A model generated the notes under the pieces. It saw only the letters and a program-made list of their open reading frames with translations. It was not told the origin of the DNA and did not search any database. Positions 6,465 through 14,689 of a stretch of DNA of 35,090 nucleotides are shown piece after piece; positions within the stretch are counted from its first letter, which is position 1; each line of letters opens with the position of its first letter. Source of the DNA: Ammonifex sp. GTDB taxonomy: Bacteria; Bacillota; Desulfotomaculia; Desulfotomaculales; DYER01. The stretch is from positions 1-35,090 of the forward strand of contig DYER01000044.1 of the NCBI GenBank assembly GCA_020725605.1, given 5' to 3'. The position numbers and the translations under genes were made by a program.

Positions 6465-6941
6465 TTGTGGACCGTGAGGAGCGCCTCGCCCGCGGAGACC
6501 GAGGCCCTGGCCGCGGGCCTGGCGCCGCACCTGGCGGCGGGCGACGTGCTGTGCCTGCACGGAGAACTGGGGACCGGCAAGACCTGTTTTGTGCGCGGCC
6601 TGGCGCGGGGGCTGGGCGTGACGCGGCCCGTGACCAGCCCCAGTTTCGTGCTGGTCCACGAGTACCGGGGGCGGCTGCCGCTCTACCACCTGGACCTCTA
6701 CCGCCTCCGGGGGCCCGAGGAGGCCTTTGACCTGGAGGAGTACTTCCACACCGGCGACGGTGTGGTGGTGGTGGAGTGGGCGGACCGGGCCGAAGGGATG
6801 CTGCCGGAGCGGCGCCTGGACGTGGTTTTTTCCTTTGCGGGCGAGGACCCCGGGGCGCGGACCCTTTCCTTCGTGGCCCGCGGGGAGCGCTACGCCCTGA
6901 TGGTACGGGAGTGGCTGAAGGGTGCGCGTACTGGGCATTGA
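6465..6941 (+). CDS. tsaE: tRNA t6A biosynthesis ATPase TsaE
   Basis: This 158-residue P-loop ATPase has Walker A GELGTGKT at about residues 33-40, followed by the family block VTSPSFVLVHEY, YHLDLYRL and the acidic VVVVEWADR. TsaE cycles the TsaB-TsaD complex that transfers threonylcarbamoyl to A37 of ANN-decoding tRNAs. The start is TTG 6465 after a G-rich stretch. It stands 30 bases after thiC and overlaps tsaB by 20 bases, so the four genes tsaE-tsaB-rimI-tsaD look like one operon. Confidence 0.94.
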   Translation: MWTVRSASPAETEALAAGLAPHLAAGDVLCLHGELGTGKTCFVRGLARGLGVTRPVTSPSFVLVHEYRGRLPLYHLDLYRLRGPEEAFDLEEYFHTGDGVVVVEWADRAEGMLPERRLDVVFSFAGEDPGARTLSFVARGERYALMVREWLKGARTGH

Positions 6942-7605
6942 GACCTCCGGAGATGTGGCGGGCGTGGCCGTGGCGGGGGAAGGGGGCGTGCTGGTGGAGT
7001 ACGCCGTGCGGGCGCCGCGGGCCCACTCGCGGCTCCTGCTCGACCTGGTGGCACGGGCTATGGAAGCCGCAGGCCTCGCGGGCCGGCAGCTGGCGGGCCT
7101 GGCCGTTTCGGCCGGCCCGGGCTCCTTTACGGGCCTGCGCATCGGCTTTGCTGCGGCCAGGACCCTGGCCCAGGTCTGGGGCCTGCCCCTGGCTGCGGTG
7201 CCCACGCCGGAGGCGCTGGCCTATCCCCTGGTACGGGCCGGCGCTACGGTTTGCGCCGTCATCGCGGCCCGCCGCGGCGAGGTCTACGCGGCCCTCTACC
7301 GTCCCGGGCCGGACGGGCCGGCGTGCCTGGCCGGTCCCGCGGCCCTACCGGTGGAGCGGTTGCCGGAGTTCGCGGCCCGGGCCGGGGAGCCGGTGATCCT
7401 GGTGGGGGACGTGCCCCCGGCGGTGGGCGAAAACGCGACGGTACCGGTGGCGCGGGCCCCGCAGGCTATGAACTACCCGCGGCCGGCCGTGGTGGCCGAG
7501 CTGGGGCTAGTGCGCCTGAAGGGGGCCGCCCCGGACCCCCTGCTCGTGCAGCCCCTCTACGTGGAGGCTCCCCGCGTGCGGGGCGGTGGGCGGCATGGCC
7601 TGTGA
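6922..7605 (+). CDS. tsaB: tRNA t6A biosynthesis dimerisation protein TsaB
   Basis: This 227-residue ASKHA-fold protein starts at GTG 6922 inside the end of tsaE. It has the family opening VLGIETSGDVAGVAV, the central SAGPGSFTGLRIGFAAARTLA and the AARRGEVYAALY segment. TsaB lacks catalytic residues and acts as the partner of TsaD in the threonylcarbamoyl-transferase complex. The C-terminal segment ends LVQPLYVEAPRVR, typical of the family (LxPxYLR). It overlaps the start of rimI. Confidence 0.94.
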   Translation: MRVLGIETSGDVAGVAVAGEGGVLVEYAVRAPRAHSRLLLDLVARAMEAAGLAGRQLAGLAVSAGPGSFTGLRIGFAAARTLAQVWGLPLAAVPTPEALAYPLVRAGATVCAVIAARRGEVYAALYRPGPDGPACLAGPAALPVERLPEFAARAGEPVILVGDVPPAVGENATVPVARAPQAMNYPRPAVVAELGLVRLKGAAPDPLLVQPLYVEAPRVRGGGRHGL

Positions 7606-8068
7606 GGCCGGACCGCAAACCGGGGCCCGGGTGAGGTTTGCCCCTATGAAGCTGCGGCACCTTCCCGAAGTACTGGCCATCGAACGGGTTTCCTTTCCCA
7701 CGCCCTGGACGCGCCAGGCCTTCGTCTTCGAGATCCTGTATAACGAGTGCGCCCGGTACGTGGTGGCCCTGGCGGGCGGGCGCGTGGTGGGCTACGCCGG
7801 CATGTGGGTGCTGGTGGACGAGGCCCACCTGACCAATATCGCGGTGCATCCCGGGTGGCGGGGCCTGGGCCTGGGCCGGGCCCTGATGGAGGAGATGCTG
7901 GCACGCGCCCGGAGTCTCGGGGTCCGGGCCATGACCCTCGAGGTGCGGCCCTCCAACCTGCCCGCCGTAAGGCTCTACGCCTCGCTTGGCTTCGTGGAGC
8001 GGGGCCGGCGCAAGGGGTATTACGCCGACACGGGCGAGGACGCCCTCATCATGTGGAAGGAGTGGTAG
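7595..8068 (+). CDS. rimI: ribosomal-protein-alanine N-acetyltransferase RimI
   Basis: The GNAT-fold protein has 157 residues from ATG 7595, which overlaps the tsaB stop; GTG 7586 is an alternative. The acetyl-CoA loop is seen in HPGWRGLGLGRALMEEM, preceded by the strand AHLTNIAV. The C-terminal YASLGFVERGRRKGYY-DALIMWKEW is typical of RimI, which acetylates the N-terminal alanine of ribosomal protein S18. Its location between tsaB and tsaD is the common Firmicutes arrangement. Confidence 0.92.
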   Translation: MACEAGPQTGARVRFAPMKLRHLPEVLAIERVSFPTPWTRQAFVFEILYNECARYVVALAGGRVVGYAGMWVLVDEAHLTNIAVHPGWRGLGLGRALMEEMLARARSLGVRAMTLEVRPSNLPAVRLYASLGFVERGRRKGYYADTGEDALIMWKEW

Positions 8069-8072
8069 GGCC

Positions 8073-9089
8073 GTGGCCGTGCCCGTCCTGGCCATCGAGA
8101 CCTCCTGCGACGAGACCTCCGTGGCCGTGGTGGTGGACGGCGTGGAGGTGCGGGCCAACCTGGTGGCCTCCCAGGTGGACCTCCACCGGCGCTTCGGCGG
8201 CGTGGTGCCCGAGGTGGCCTCGCGCCGCCACCTGGAGGTGCTTAACCCCCTTCTGGCCGAGACCCTGGCCCGGACCGGGCTCTCCTGGCAGGACCTGCGG
8301 GCCGTGGCCGTGACCTACGGCCCGGGGTTGGCCGGGTCCCTGCTGGTGGGGGTCATGGCGGCCAAGGCCCTGGCCTTCGCCCTGGACCTGCCCCTGGTCG
8401 CCGTGAACCACCTGGAGGGCCACATCTACGCCAACTTCCTGGTGGAGCCGGGCCTGGAATTCCCCCTGATATGCCTGGTGGTGTCCGGGGGCCACACGGA
8501 CCTGGTGCTGGTGGAGGGCCACGGCGCCTACCGGGTGCTCGGCCGGACCCGCGACGACGCGGCCGGCGAGGCCTTCGACAAGGTGGCCCGGGTGCTGGAA
8601 CTGGACTACCCCGGGGGCCCGCACCTGGAGCGCCTGGCCGCGCGGGGGGACCCGGCCCGCCTGCCCTTTCCCCGCCCTTACCTGGAGGAGGGCAGCCTGG
8701 ACTTCAGCTTCAGCGGGCTCAAGACCGCGGTGGTCTACAGCCTGCGCCGGGCCCGGGAACGGGGCCTGGAGGTCAACCGGGCCGACGTGGCGGCCGGCTT
8801 TCAGGAGGCCGTAGTGGACGTACTGGTGGAAAAGACCGTGATGGCCGCGGAGCGCCACGGCGTGGACACCATCCTGCTGGCCGGCGGCGTGGCGGCCAAC
8901 CGCCGCCTGCGGGAAAGGTTGCCGGAGCGTGCGGGGGGACGCCGGGTGGTGGTCCCGCCCCCGGCCCTGTGTACGGACAACGCGGCCATGATCGCCTGCG
9001 CCGCCTACTACAAGTACCTGCGGGGGGACTTCGCGCCGGCCACCCTCAACGCGGTGCCGGACCTGATGCTCGGCGAAGACCGCTATTGA
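8073..9089 (+). CDS. tsaD: tRNA N6-adenosine threonylcarbamoyltransferase TsaD
   Basis: This 338-residue catalytic subunit of the t6A complex starts at GTG 8073 after GGAGTGGTAGG. Motifs are VLAIETSCDETSVAVV (N-terminal ASKHA nucleotide loop), the metal-binding HLEGH in NHLEGHIYANFL, VSGGHTDLVLV, DDAAGEAFDKVARVL, YPGGPHLERLA, SFSGLKTAV, LAGGVAANRRLRE and the C-terminal CTDNAAMIACAAY with a metal-ligand Asp. It is the last gene of the tsaE-tsaB-rimI-tsaD run; no good terminator follows. Confidence 0.97.
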   Translation: MAVPVLAIETSCDETSVAVVVDGVEVRANLVASQVDLHRRFGGVVPEVASRRHLEVLNPLLAETLARTGLSWQDLRAVAVTYGPGLAGSLLVGVMAAKALAFALDLPLVAVNHLEGHIYANFLVEPGLEFPLICLVVSGGHTDLVLVEGHGAYRVLGRTRDDAAGEAFDKVARVLELDYPGGPHLERLAARGDPARLPFPRPYLEEGSLDFSFSGLKTAVVYSLRRARERGLEVNRADVAAGFQEAVVDVLVEKTVMAAERHGVDTILLAGGVAANRRLRERLPERAGGRRVVVPPPALCTDNAAMIACAAYYKYLRGDFAPATLNAVPDLMLGEDRY

Positions 9090-9196
9090 GGGAGGGTAAC
9101 CGGGGGGCGGGCACGAATCTATTCAGTTAGCAACCCTGCCGACGATTACCGTGGCGGGAAGACTTTTCACACTTTTCACCTTGGGGGGGAGAGAGC

Positions 9197-9691
9197 ATGG
9201 ACAAGGCCGCCGAAGAGCGTGAGGTACAGCTGGTAGTGTTCCAGTTGCTCGACCAGACCTACGGGATCGATATCGCCGCGGTGCACGAAATCATCAGGAT
9301 GGAGAGCATCACCTACGTGCCCCGGGCCCCGGAGTTCATCGAAGGCATCATCAATTTGCGCGGCCGCATTATACCCGTAATCGACCTGGGGAAGCGCTTC
9401 AACCTCAGCACGGGCGAGCGCACCAAGGCCAGCCGCATCATCATCGTGGAAGTCGGGGGCGTCACGGTGGGCATGATCGTAGACGCCGTGCTGGAGGTGC
9501 TGCGCGTGCCCGCCACCAGCATCGAGCCGCCGCCCCCCATCATCCACGGCATCGAGGCGGCCTACCTCCGGGGCATCGTGCTGTGGAACGAAAAGCTGAT
9601 CATCCTTCTAAACCTGGACCGTATCCTCTTCGAGCACGAGCAGCGGGCGCTCGAAGAGGCTCAGGAACGACTCGCCGCGGCCATCACTTGA
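9197..9691 (+). CDS. cheW: chemotaxis coupling protein CheW
   Basis: This 164-residue single CheW domain starts at ATG 9197 after GGGGGGAGAGAG. It contains LVVFQLLDQTYGIDIAAVHEI, the typical VPRAPEFIEGIINLRGRIIPVIDLGKRF and a C-terminal LNLDRIL. CheW links chemoreceptors to the kinase CheA. It is followed eight bases later by cheA and then by cheB, so the three form an operon. Confidence 0.95.
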   Translation: MDKAAEEREVQLVVFQLLDQTYGIDIAAVHEIIRMESITYVPRAPEFIEGIINLRGRIIPVIDLGKRFNLSTGERTKASRIIIVEVGGVTVGMIVDAVLEVLRVPATSIEPPPPIIHGIEAAYLRGIVLWNEKLIILLNLDRILFEHEQRALEEAQERLAAAIT

Positions 9692-9698
9692 GAACAGG

Positions 9699-11804
9699 GT
9701 GAGAGCCGTGTTCACGGAAGCCGAAGTGGCGGTCTTCCTGGACGAGCTGGACGAGAAGATCGAGGTCATCAGCGAGCAGTTGCTGGTGCTGGAGAAGGAC
9801 CGGGGCAACAGGGCGGCCCTGCAGGAAATCTTCCGAGCGGCCCACACCATCAAGGGTTCCTCGGCCATCATGGGCTACGAAAGGATGTCCACCCTGACCC
9901 ACGAGATGGAGAACCTGCTGGACCGCCTGCGCCACGGGGAGCTGGAGGTTTCCACCGAGGTCGTAGACTGCCTGTTTCATGCCCTGGACACCCTCAAGAC
10001 CCTGCGCGCCCGGGTCACGGCGGGGGGCGAGGAGCCCGACGTAGGGCCGGTGCTGGCCTGGCTGCGGCGCTGCGGCACCTCTGCCCGCCCCCCGGAGGCA
10101 GGCGCGGCTCCCTTTGAAGAGGGGATCGCGTGCCCCTCGGCGCCCGCGGCCGCGGGGGCCGGAGACGAGTCCCCGGCCGGCCACCGGGTGGAGCCGCCCC
10201 CGCCCCTGGACGACGTGGAGCTGAACGTGGTACGCGAGGCCGAGCTGCGGGGCTTTCGGGCCTACTGGCTCACGGTACACATAGACCCCGACTGCCAGAT
10301 GAAGTCCGTGCGCGCCTTCCTGATCTTCGAGAACCTGGGCCGCACCGGGGAGATCATCAAGAGCCTGCCCCCGGCCGAAGAGATCCAGGAGGGCCGCTAC
10401 GACGGGGGTTTCCGCGTGCTTCTGCTGACCAAGGAGGAGCCGCGGGCCCTCGAACACCTGATGATGAGCATTGCCGAGGTCACGGGGGTCTCGGTGGTCC
10501 CGGTGGTGACGCCGGAGGAGTACCGCGCTCCGGCGCGTCAGGAGGCGGCACCAGCGACGGCCCCGACCGCGCGTGTGGAGACGGTCCCTGAGGTCCGCCG
10601 GGTGAGCCAGACCGTGCGTATCGACGTCCAGAAGCTGGACACCCTCATGAACCTGGTGGGTGAGCTGGTCATCGACCGCACGCGCCTCAACCGGCTGGTG
10701 GAGGTCTTCGGCGGCCGCTACGGCGCCGACGAACTGGTGGAGACCCTCAACGAAATCTCGTCGCACCTGGGCCAGATCACGGGAGATCTCCAGGAGCACA
10801 TCATGAAGGCCCGCATGCTGCCCGTGGCCCAGGTCTTCAACAGGTTTCCCCGCATGGTGCGGGACCTGGCCCACAAGCTGGGCAAGGAGATCGACTTTCT
10901 GGTCCAGGGCAAGGAGACCGAGCTGGACCGCAACGTCCTCGAGGTCATCGCGGACCCCCTCATGCACCTCATCCGGAACGCCGTGGACCACGGCATCGAG
11001 CCCCCGGAGGAGCGCCTCCGCCTGGGCAAGCCCCGTGCCGGACGCCTCCTGCTCAAGGCCTCATACCAGGAGAGCTTTATAGTGATTACGGTGGAAGACG
11101 ACGGTCGCGGCATGGACCCGGCCCGCATCAGGGAGCGGGCCGTGGGAATGGGCCTCCTGGACCGCGAGGCCGCGGCGCGGCTGCCGGAACGGGAGGTGCT
11201 GGACCTGGTCTTCCTGCCCGGCTTTTCCACCGCCAGCACGGTCAGCGAGCTCTCCGGCCGCGGCGTGGGCCTGGACGTGGTGCGCAACCAGATCGAGCAG
11301 ATCAACGGCACGGTGGAGATGTTCACGGCGGTGGGCGCGGGCACCCGGTTCACCATCAAGCTGCCCCTCACCCTGGCCATTATCCGGGCCCTCATGGTCA
11401 CCCTCGGGGAGCAGGTCTACGCCTTCCCCCTGACCAACGTGGTGGAGACCATGCACGTCAGACCTTCGGAGATCCGGCGCATCAGGAACAACGAGGTGGT
11501 GGTGGTGCGGGGTCAGGTGCTGCCCCTGGTCCGGCTGGCCCACCTCTTCCAGGTGCCCGACGCGGGCGGCGAGCACCTGTTCGCCGTGGTGGTGGGCTCG
11601 GGCGAACGTCGGGTCGGGATCATTGTGGACCGCCTGCTGGGGGAACAGGAGATCGTCATCAAGTCCCTGGGCGAGTACCTGGGCCGCATTCCGGGCCTGG
11701 CCGGCGCCACCATCCTGGGAGACGGCCGCGTGGCCCTCATCGTGGACGTGCGGGGCCTGGTAAAGGAGATCGGTACCGAGGAAGTGGCCTATGCCGCGGG
11801 TTAG
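9699..11804 (+). CDS. cheA: chemotaxis histidine kinase CheA
   Basis: The protein has 701 residues from GTG 9699 (GTG 9708 is also possible). The order is an HPt domain with phospho-His49 (AAHTIKGSSAIMGY), a Pro/Ala-rich linker, a P2-like response-regulator docking segment (YWLTVHIDPDCQMKSVRAFLIFENL), the dimerisation helices (VQKLDTLMNLVGELVIDRTRL), and the HATPase domain. The HATPase has N box HLIRNAVDHGIEPPEER, G1 VEDDGRGMD, F box LPGFSTASTVSELSG and G2 GRGVGLDVV. A C-terminal CheW-like regulatory domain follows. It signals to CheY (not encoded here) and to CheB. The 3' end overlaps cheB by 14 bases. Confidence 0.97.
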   Translation: MRAVFTEAEVAVFLDELDEKIEVISEQLLVLEKDRGNRAALQEIFRAAHTIKGSSAIMGYERMSTLTHEMENLLDRLRHGELEVSTEVVDCLFHALDTLKTLRARVTAGGEEPDVGPVLAWLRRCGTSARPPEAGAAPFEEGIACPSAPAAAGAGDESPAGHRVEPPPPLDDVELNVVREAELRGFRAYWLTVHIDPDCQMKSVRAFLIFENLGRTGEIIKSLPPAEEIQEGRYDGGFRVLLLTKEEPRALEHLMMSIAEVTGVSVVPVVTPEEYRAPARQEAAPATAPTARVETVPEVRRVSQTVRIDVQKLDTLMNLVGELVIDRTRLNRLVEVFGGRYGADELVETLNEISSHLGQITGDLQEHIMKARMLPVAQVFNRFPRMVRDLAHKLGKEIDFLVQGKETELDRNVLEVIADPLMHLIRNAVDHGIEPPEERLRLGKPRAGRLLLKASYQESFIVITVEDDGRGMDPARIRERAVGMGLLDREAAARLPEREVLDLVFLPGFSTASTVSELSGRGVGLDVVRNQIEQINGTVEMFTAVGAGTRFTIKLPLTLAIIRALMVTLGEQVYAFPLTNVVETMHVRPSEIRRIRNNEVVVVRGQVLPLVRLAHLFQVPDAGGEHLFAVVVGSGERRVGIIVDRLLGEQEIVIKSLGEYLGRIPGLAGATILGDGRVALIVDVRGLVKEIGTEEVAYAAG

Positions 11805-12876
11805 GGTCCTGGTGGTGGACGATTCCCCCACCGTGCGGCGCCTGGTGGAGCGCTTCCTGGGCGCGGACCCGGAAATCGAGGTGGTGGGCACGGCGGGCGA
11901 CGGCCGGGAGGCCATGGAGCAAATCGCCCGGCTGCGGCCCGACGTGGTGACCCTGGACGTCGAAATGCCGGTCATGGACGGCCTCACGGCCCTGAGGAAA
12001 ATCGTGGCCGAGCGGCCGGTGCCCGTGGTCATGCTGAGCGCCCACACCACGGCGGGCGCCCGCCTCACCATGGAGGCCCTGGCTTTGGGGGCCGTGGACT
12101 TCGTGGCCAAGCCCTCGAATCCCAGGGACGTGGGCCACATGATTGCGGACCTCACCGCGAAGGTGAAGGTGGCGGCCCAGGCCGGCGTGCGGCGCCTGCG
12201 GCGCCCGCCGACGGCACCACCCCGGCCGGTGCTGCCTGCGGGCGACAGGTCCCGGCCGGCCGCGCCCGAAGGGGCCCGCGGGCCGCGCCGGGTGGACCTG
12301 GTGGTCATCGGCGCCTCCACCGGGGGCCCAAACGCCCTGGGCACGGTGCTGGGCGGCCTGCCGGCCGACTTCGCCGCCCCGGTCGTGGTGGTGCAGCACC
12401 TGCCCCGCGGGTTCGACAGGTCCCTGGCCGAGCACCTGGACCGGCGGACGGCCCTGGAGGTGCGGCCGGCGACCCACGGAGATGCCCTGGCCCCGGGCCG
12501 GGTACTGGTGGCGCCCGTGGGCTTTGAGCTGGAGTTCAGGAGGGCGGGGGGCACCACGCGCGTCATCTTAAGGCCCGATGACAGGCCCCTGCCGCCCGGG
12601 GGTTTCCGTCCCTCGGCCGACGGGGTGATGACGGCCGCCGCGCGGCTGGCCGGGGACCGCACCGTGGGGGTGCTGCTCACGGGCATGGGCCGCGACGGCG
12701 CCCTGGGCATGAAGGCCATCAAGGACCGCGGGGGCCACACCATCGCCGAGGACGAGAGCACCTGCGTGGTCTTCGGCATGCCCCGCGCCGCCATCGAAAT
12801 GGGCGCCGCGGACCGCGTGCTCCCCCTGCACGAGATCCCCGGCGAACTCGTGGCCGTGGTGGGGCGGAAGGGCTAA
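11791..12876 (+). CDS. cheB: chemotaxis protein-glutamate methylesterase/deamidase CheB
   Basis: The protein has 361 residues. An N-terminal receiver (D10-D11, phospho-acceptor D56 in VVTLDVEMP, AKPS Lys) is joined by a Pro/Arg-rich linker to the methylesterase domain. That domain contains the Ser of GASTGGPNAL, the His of VVQHLPRGFD and the Asp of LLTGMGRDGALGM as the catalytic triad. CheB removes methyl groups from chemoreceptors for adaptation. The ATG lies inside the cheA end, indicating translational coupling. No cheR, cheC or cheD lies beside it in this window. Confidence 0.97.
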   Translation: MPRVRVLVVDDSPTVRRLVERFLGADPEIEVVGTAGDGREAMEQIARLRPDVVTLDVEMPVMDGLTALRKIVAERPVPVVMLSAHTTAGARLTMEALALGAVDFVAKPSNPRDVGHMIADLTAKVKVAAQAGVRRLRRPPTAPPRPVLPAGDRSRPAAPEGARGPRRVDLVVIGASTGGPNALGTVLGGLPADFAAPVVVVQHLPRGFDRSLAEHLDRRTALEVRPATHGDALAPGRVLVAPVGFELEFRRAGGTTRVILRPDDRPLPPGGFRPSADGVMTAAARLAGDRTVGVLLTGMGRDGALGMKAIKDRGGHTIAEDESTCVVFGMPRAAIEMGAADRVLPLHEIPGELVAVVGRKG

Positions 12877-13317
12877 AGAGTTGGAGGTGGACGTAAACGC
12901 GAAATCCGGCGGGCGCACACGTTGCAATCAGCAACGGAGCGGCGGACCGGTTATGGGTGAAACTTGGGTGGACCGTTCGAATACGGAAAGCGGTGGCCGG
13001 CGCCGGCCTCCGCGCGAGTGGCTTGCACGTGGGGCGCCCCTTGGTTATGATTCGGTGCAGGGGGGAACGGCATGGGGGGAAATACGCGCGGCCTTCCGCC
13101 AACTCCTGGACGCGGTGGTCGAGGCCACCGGCGCATCTACGGCAACCGTCTGGTTGCGGTGGCGGTCCCGCTCCGTAGGTCGGGGGACACCCGACACAAC
13201 TCCGATTGTGACCTTTTGGTGTGGGCGAGGGACCTGCCTCGGGGGCGGCTGGCGCGCATACAGAGCCGCACGCGTGAGCAGGCGGTTATTCCTTGCCGAG
13301 GACCGAGGAGGGGGAAT
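12877..13317 (+). other. 440-base stretch without a convincing gene, with a promoter and possible decayed coding
   Basis: The interval lies between cheB and the first FlaG-like gene. It holds the sigma-A promoter at 13023-13051. One reading frame contains a short GAF-like phrase (RQLLDAVVEATGASTATVWL, about 13090-13150), but the frame loses sense soon after. Another open frame (13072-13317) continues in frame into the FlaG-like gene without resembling a known domain. Hairpins such as GTCGGG/CCCGAC (about 13178-13194) are visible. It may be a remnant of a gene or a long leader. Confidence 0.4.
13023..13051 (+). promoter_or_regulatory. sigma-A promoter upstream of the first FlaG-like gene
   Basis: TTGCAC (13023-13028) and TATGAT (13046-13051) are spaced by 17 bases. 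It would give a leader of about 260 bases before the start at 13318, or express a short upstream frame beginning at ATG 13072 behind GGGGGGAA. Confidence 0.55.
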
Positions 13318-13692
13318 ATGAAGATCGGAGCGGGCGGATTACAGAGCCAGACGGTGTTCGAAATGCTGCGCGCCATGACGCAGCCCAACCTCGAGCGGCC
13401 CGCAGCGGTGCGACCCGAAAAGGCATCTGACGGCACACCCGCGGCGGTTGCGACGGTTGCGGCTTCGCCCGGGGAGGACCTCATTCGGGCGGTCGAGACC
13501 CTGAACCGGGCTGCGGAACAGCACAACTACCCCTACCGGCTGCGCGTACTGCCGGAGCAGCCGGGCTGGTTAGAGGTGGTGGAGAATGAGGGCCAGCAAC
13601 GGGTGGGTGTGCTCAATCCGGGGGAGAGTCAGGGCCTGGTGGAGAACGTCCGGCACGGGAAATTGGGGATGCGTACCGACCTGTGGGTGTGA
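13318..13692 (+). CDS. divergent FlaG-like small protein, paralogue 1
   Basis: The 124-residue protein starts at ATG 13318 behind GAGGAGGGGG. It opens with MKIGAGGLQS, identical to the first ten residues of the protein at 17673-18032. The two also align around GEDLIRAVETLNRAAEQHNYPYRLRV and GDELVRAVESLNKAAELFNQRFGFV. The central LNxAAE-N pattern followed by a beta hairpin (LEVVENEGQQRVGVL) recalls FlaG, but the usual conclusion of the family (ETGEVIREIPPEE) is absent. A role in filament assembly is inferred only from family resemblance and position beside flgM. It ends eight bases before the sigma-28 promoter of flgM. Confidence 0.7.
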   Translation: MKIGAGGLQSQTVFEMLRAMTQPNLERPAAVRPEKASDGTPAAVATVAASPGEDLIRAVETLNRAAEQHNYPYRLRVLPEQPGWLEVVENEGQQRVGVLNPGESQGLVENVRHGKLGMRTDLWV

Positions 13693-13699
13693 GGGTGGC

Positions 13700-13726
13700 T
13701 AAAGAAGCCACGCGAAAAGTCGATAA
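13700..13726 (+). promoter_or_regulatory. sigma-28 (SigD/FliA) promoter of flgM operon
   Basis: TAAA (13700-13703), a 15-base spacer and GTCGATAA (13719-13726) match the TAAA-N15-GCCGATAA consensus with one change. It drives flgM and the downstream late flagellar genes, giving the usual sigma-28/FlgM feedback. Confidence 0.8.
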
Positions 13727-13814
13727 TGGTTCCAGAGGGCTCGTTTGAGAGTTGCCGGGACACCGGTTTGTGGGTTGGCGACGCTTACGAATGCTTTCCG
13801 GGAGGTGAGCCCGG

Positions 13815-14144
13815 TTGAAAGTGAGCGGTTTAAACGGTATCGGACCCATCCAGACGTACAGGGTTCAGGCTGGCAAACAGGTTAAGGAACGCGGTGCCAC
13901 GGAAGGGATAGCCGTTACGAGGGCCGACGTGGTGGAACTCTCTCCGACGGCCCAGGAGTTACAGGTGTACAGGGCGCGCCTTCAGGAATTGCCCGAAATT
14001 CGCGAAGAACTGGTCGCGGCCATACGTGAGCGTGTGGCGCGAGGCGAGTTTCAAGTCGACGTCCAGAAGATCGTATCGGGAATCGCGGCCGAATACGGGA
14101 CGAACCGCGACGCCACCGAAATCCCGACGGTTAACGAGGGATGA
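13815..14144 (+). CDS. flgM: anti-sigma-28 factor FlgM
   Basis: The 109-residue protein starts at TTG 13815 behind GGGAGGTGA. The disordered N-terminal part is followed by ADVVELSPTAQELQVYRARL and PEIREELVAAIRERVARGEFQVDVQKIVSGI. The latter is the family helix block that binds sigma-28 (V-x-x-I-K-x-x-I-x-x-G-x-Y-x-V-D pattern). FlgM holds sigma-28 inactive until the hook-basal body is finished. It is under a sigma-28 promoter itself and is followed three bases later by flgN. Confidence 0.9.
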   Translation: MKVSGLNGIGPIQTYRVQAGKQVKERGATEGIAVTRADVVELSPTAQELQVYRARLQELPEIREELVAAIRERVARGEFQVDVQKIVSGIAAEYGTNRDATEIPTVNEG

Positions 14145-14147
14145 GCC

Positions 14148-14642
14148 TTGCTCGAGTCATACCGGGAACTGGTGTCGTTGCTCCGGCGCAAGCTGGAGCT
14201 GTTGCTTTTGCTGCGTACCGGAGCCGAGGCGTTACTCGAGTGCCTGACCACGTCTCGTTATCGCGACCCGGGCTCCCGGCGAGGCTGGGCCGAACTTGCC
14301 CTGAAATCGCTGGCGGAACAGGATGCTCTCGTCCGGCAGTTGCGCAGTTTGGACCGCGAAGCCTCGGAGCGACGTAAAGCGCTTGCGGCCGCGGTGCGGT
14401 GTCCCGGCGATGCGACGCTCGGAGAACTTGCGATGAGGTTGCCTGGCGAACTGCGGGACGAACTTATGGAGCTGCGTCGCGAACTCTTACGGCAGATAAC
14501 GGAACTGGAAAAGGTCCAGCTCACCGTGGGCGTGGTGGCTGATCACGGCAAAAAGCTCACCGCGCGGCTACTGGACGTTATGAGGGGCATTTCGCACAGG
14601 GGTCGCGACCCTGGCTCGTACATGGTGAACGTATTTGTCTGA
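14148..14642 (+). CDS. flgN: FlgN-like flagellar export chaperone
   Basis: The 164-residue, mostly helical protein starts at TTG 14148 behind GAGGGATGAG. It opens with a helix rich in Leu (YRELVSLLRRKLELLLLLRTGAEALL) and has long charged helices, as in FlgN, the chaperone for hook-filament junction proteins. Sequence motifs in this family are weak. The call rests on length, helical pattern and the position between flgM and flgK, which is the conserved Firmicutes order. Confidence 0.78.
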   Translation: MLESYRELVSLLRRKLELLLLLRTGAEALLECLTTSRYRDPGSRRGWAELALKSLAEQDALVRQLRSLDREASERRKALAAAVRCPGDATLGELAMRLPGELRDELMELRRELLRQITELEKVQLTVGVVADHGKKLTARLLDVMRGISHRGRDPGSYMVNVFV

Positions 14643-14689
14643 ATCGGGGTGGCTGTCGCTTTAGCCTTTAGTACCTGGGGGCACCTGTC

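Noticed and set aside
9119-9145. Sigma-28-like GCCGACGA upstream of cheW
   Set aside because: The -35 does not match TAAA at a 15-base distance and the -10 has changes; not counted as a promoter.
9132-9160. Hairpin CCTGCC/GGCGGG after tsaD
   Set aside because: No proper U-run follows (AAGACTTTTC), so it is not called a terminator.
12881-13321. 146-residue open frame after cheB
   Set aside because: Only a short GAF-like phrase; the rest reads as composition-driven sequence and overlaps the promoter and the next gene's ribosome binding site.
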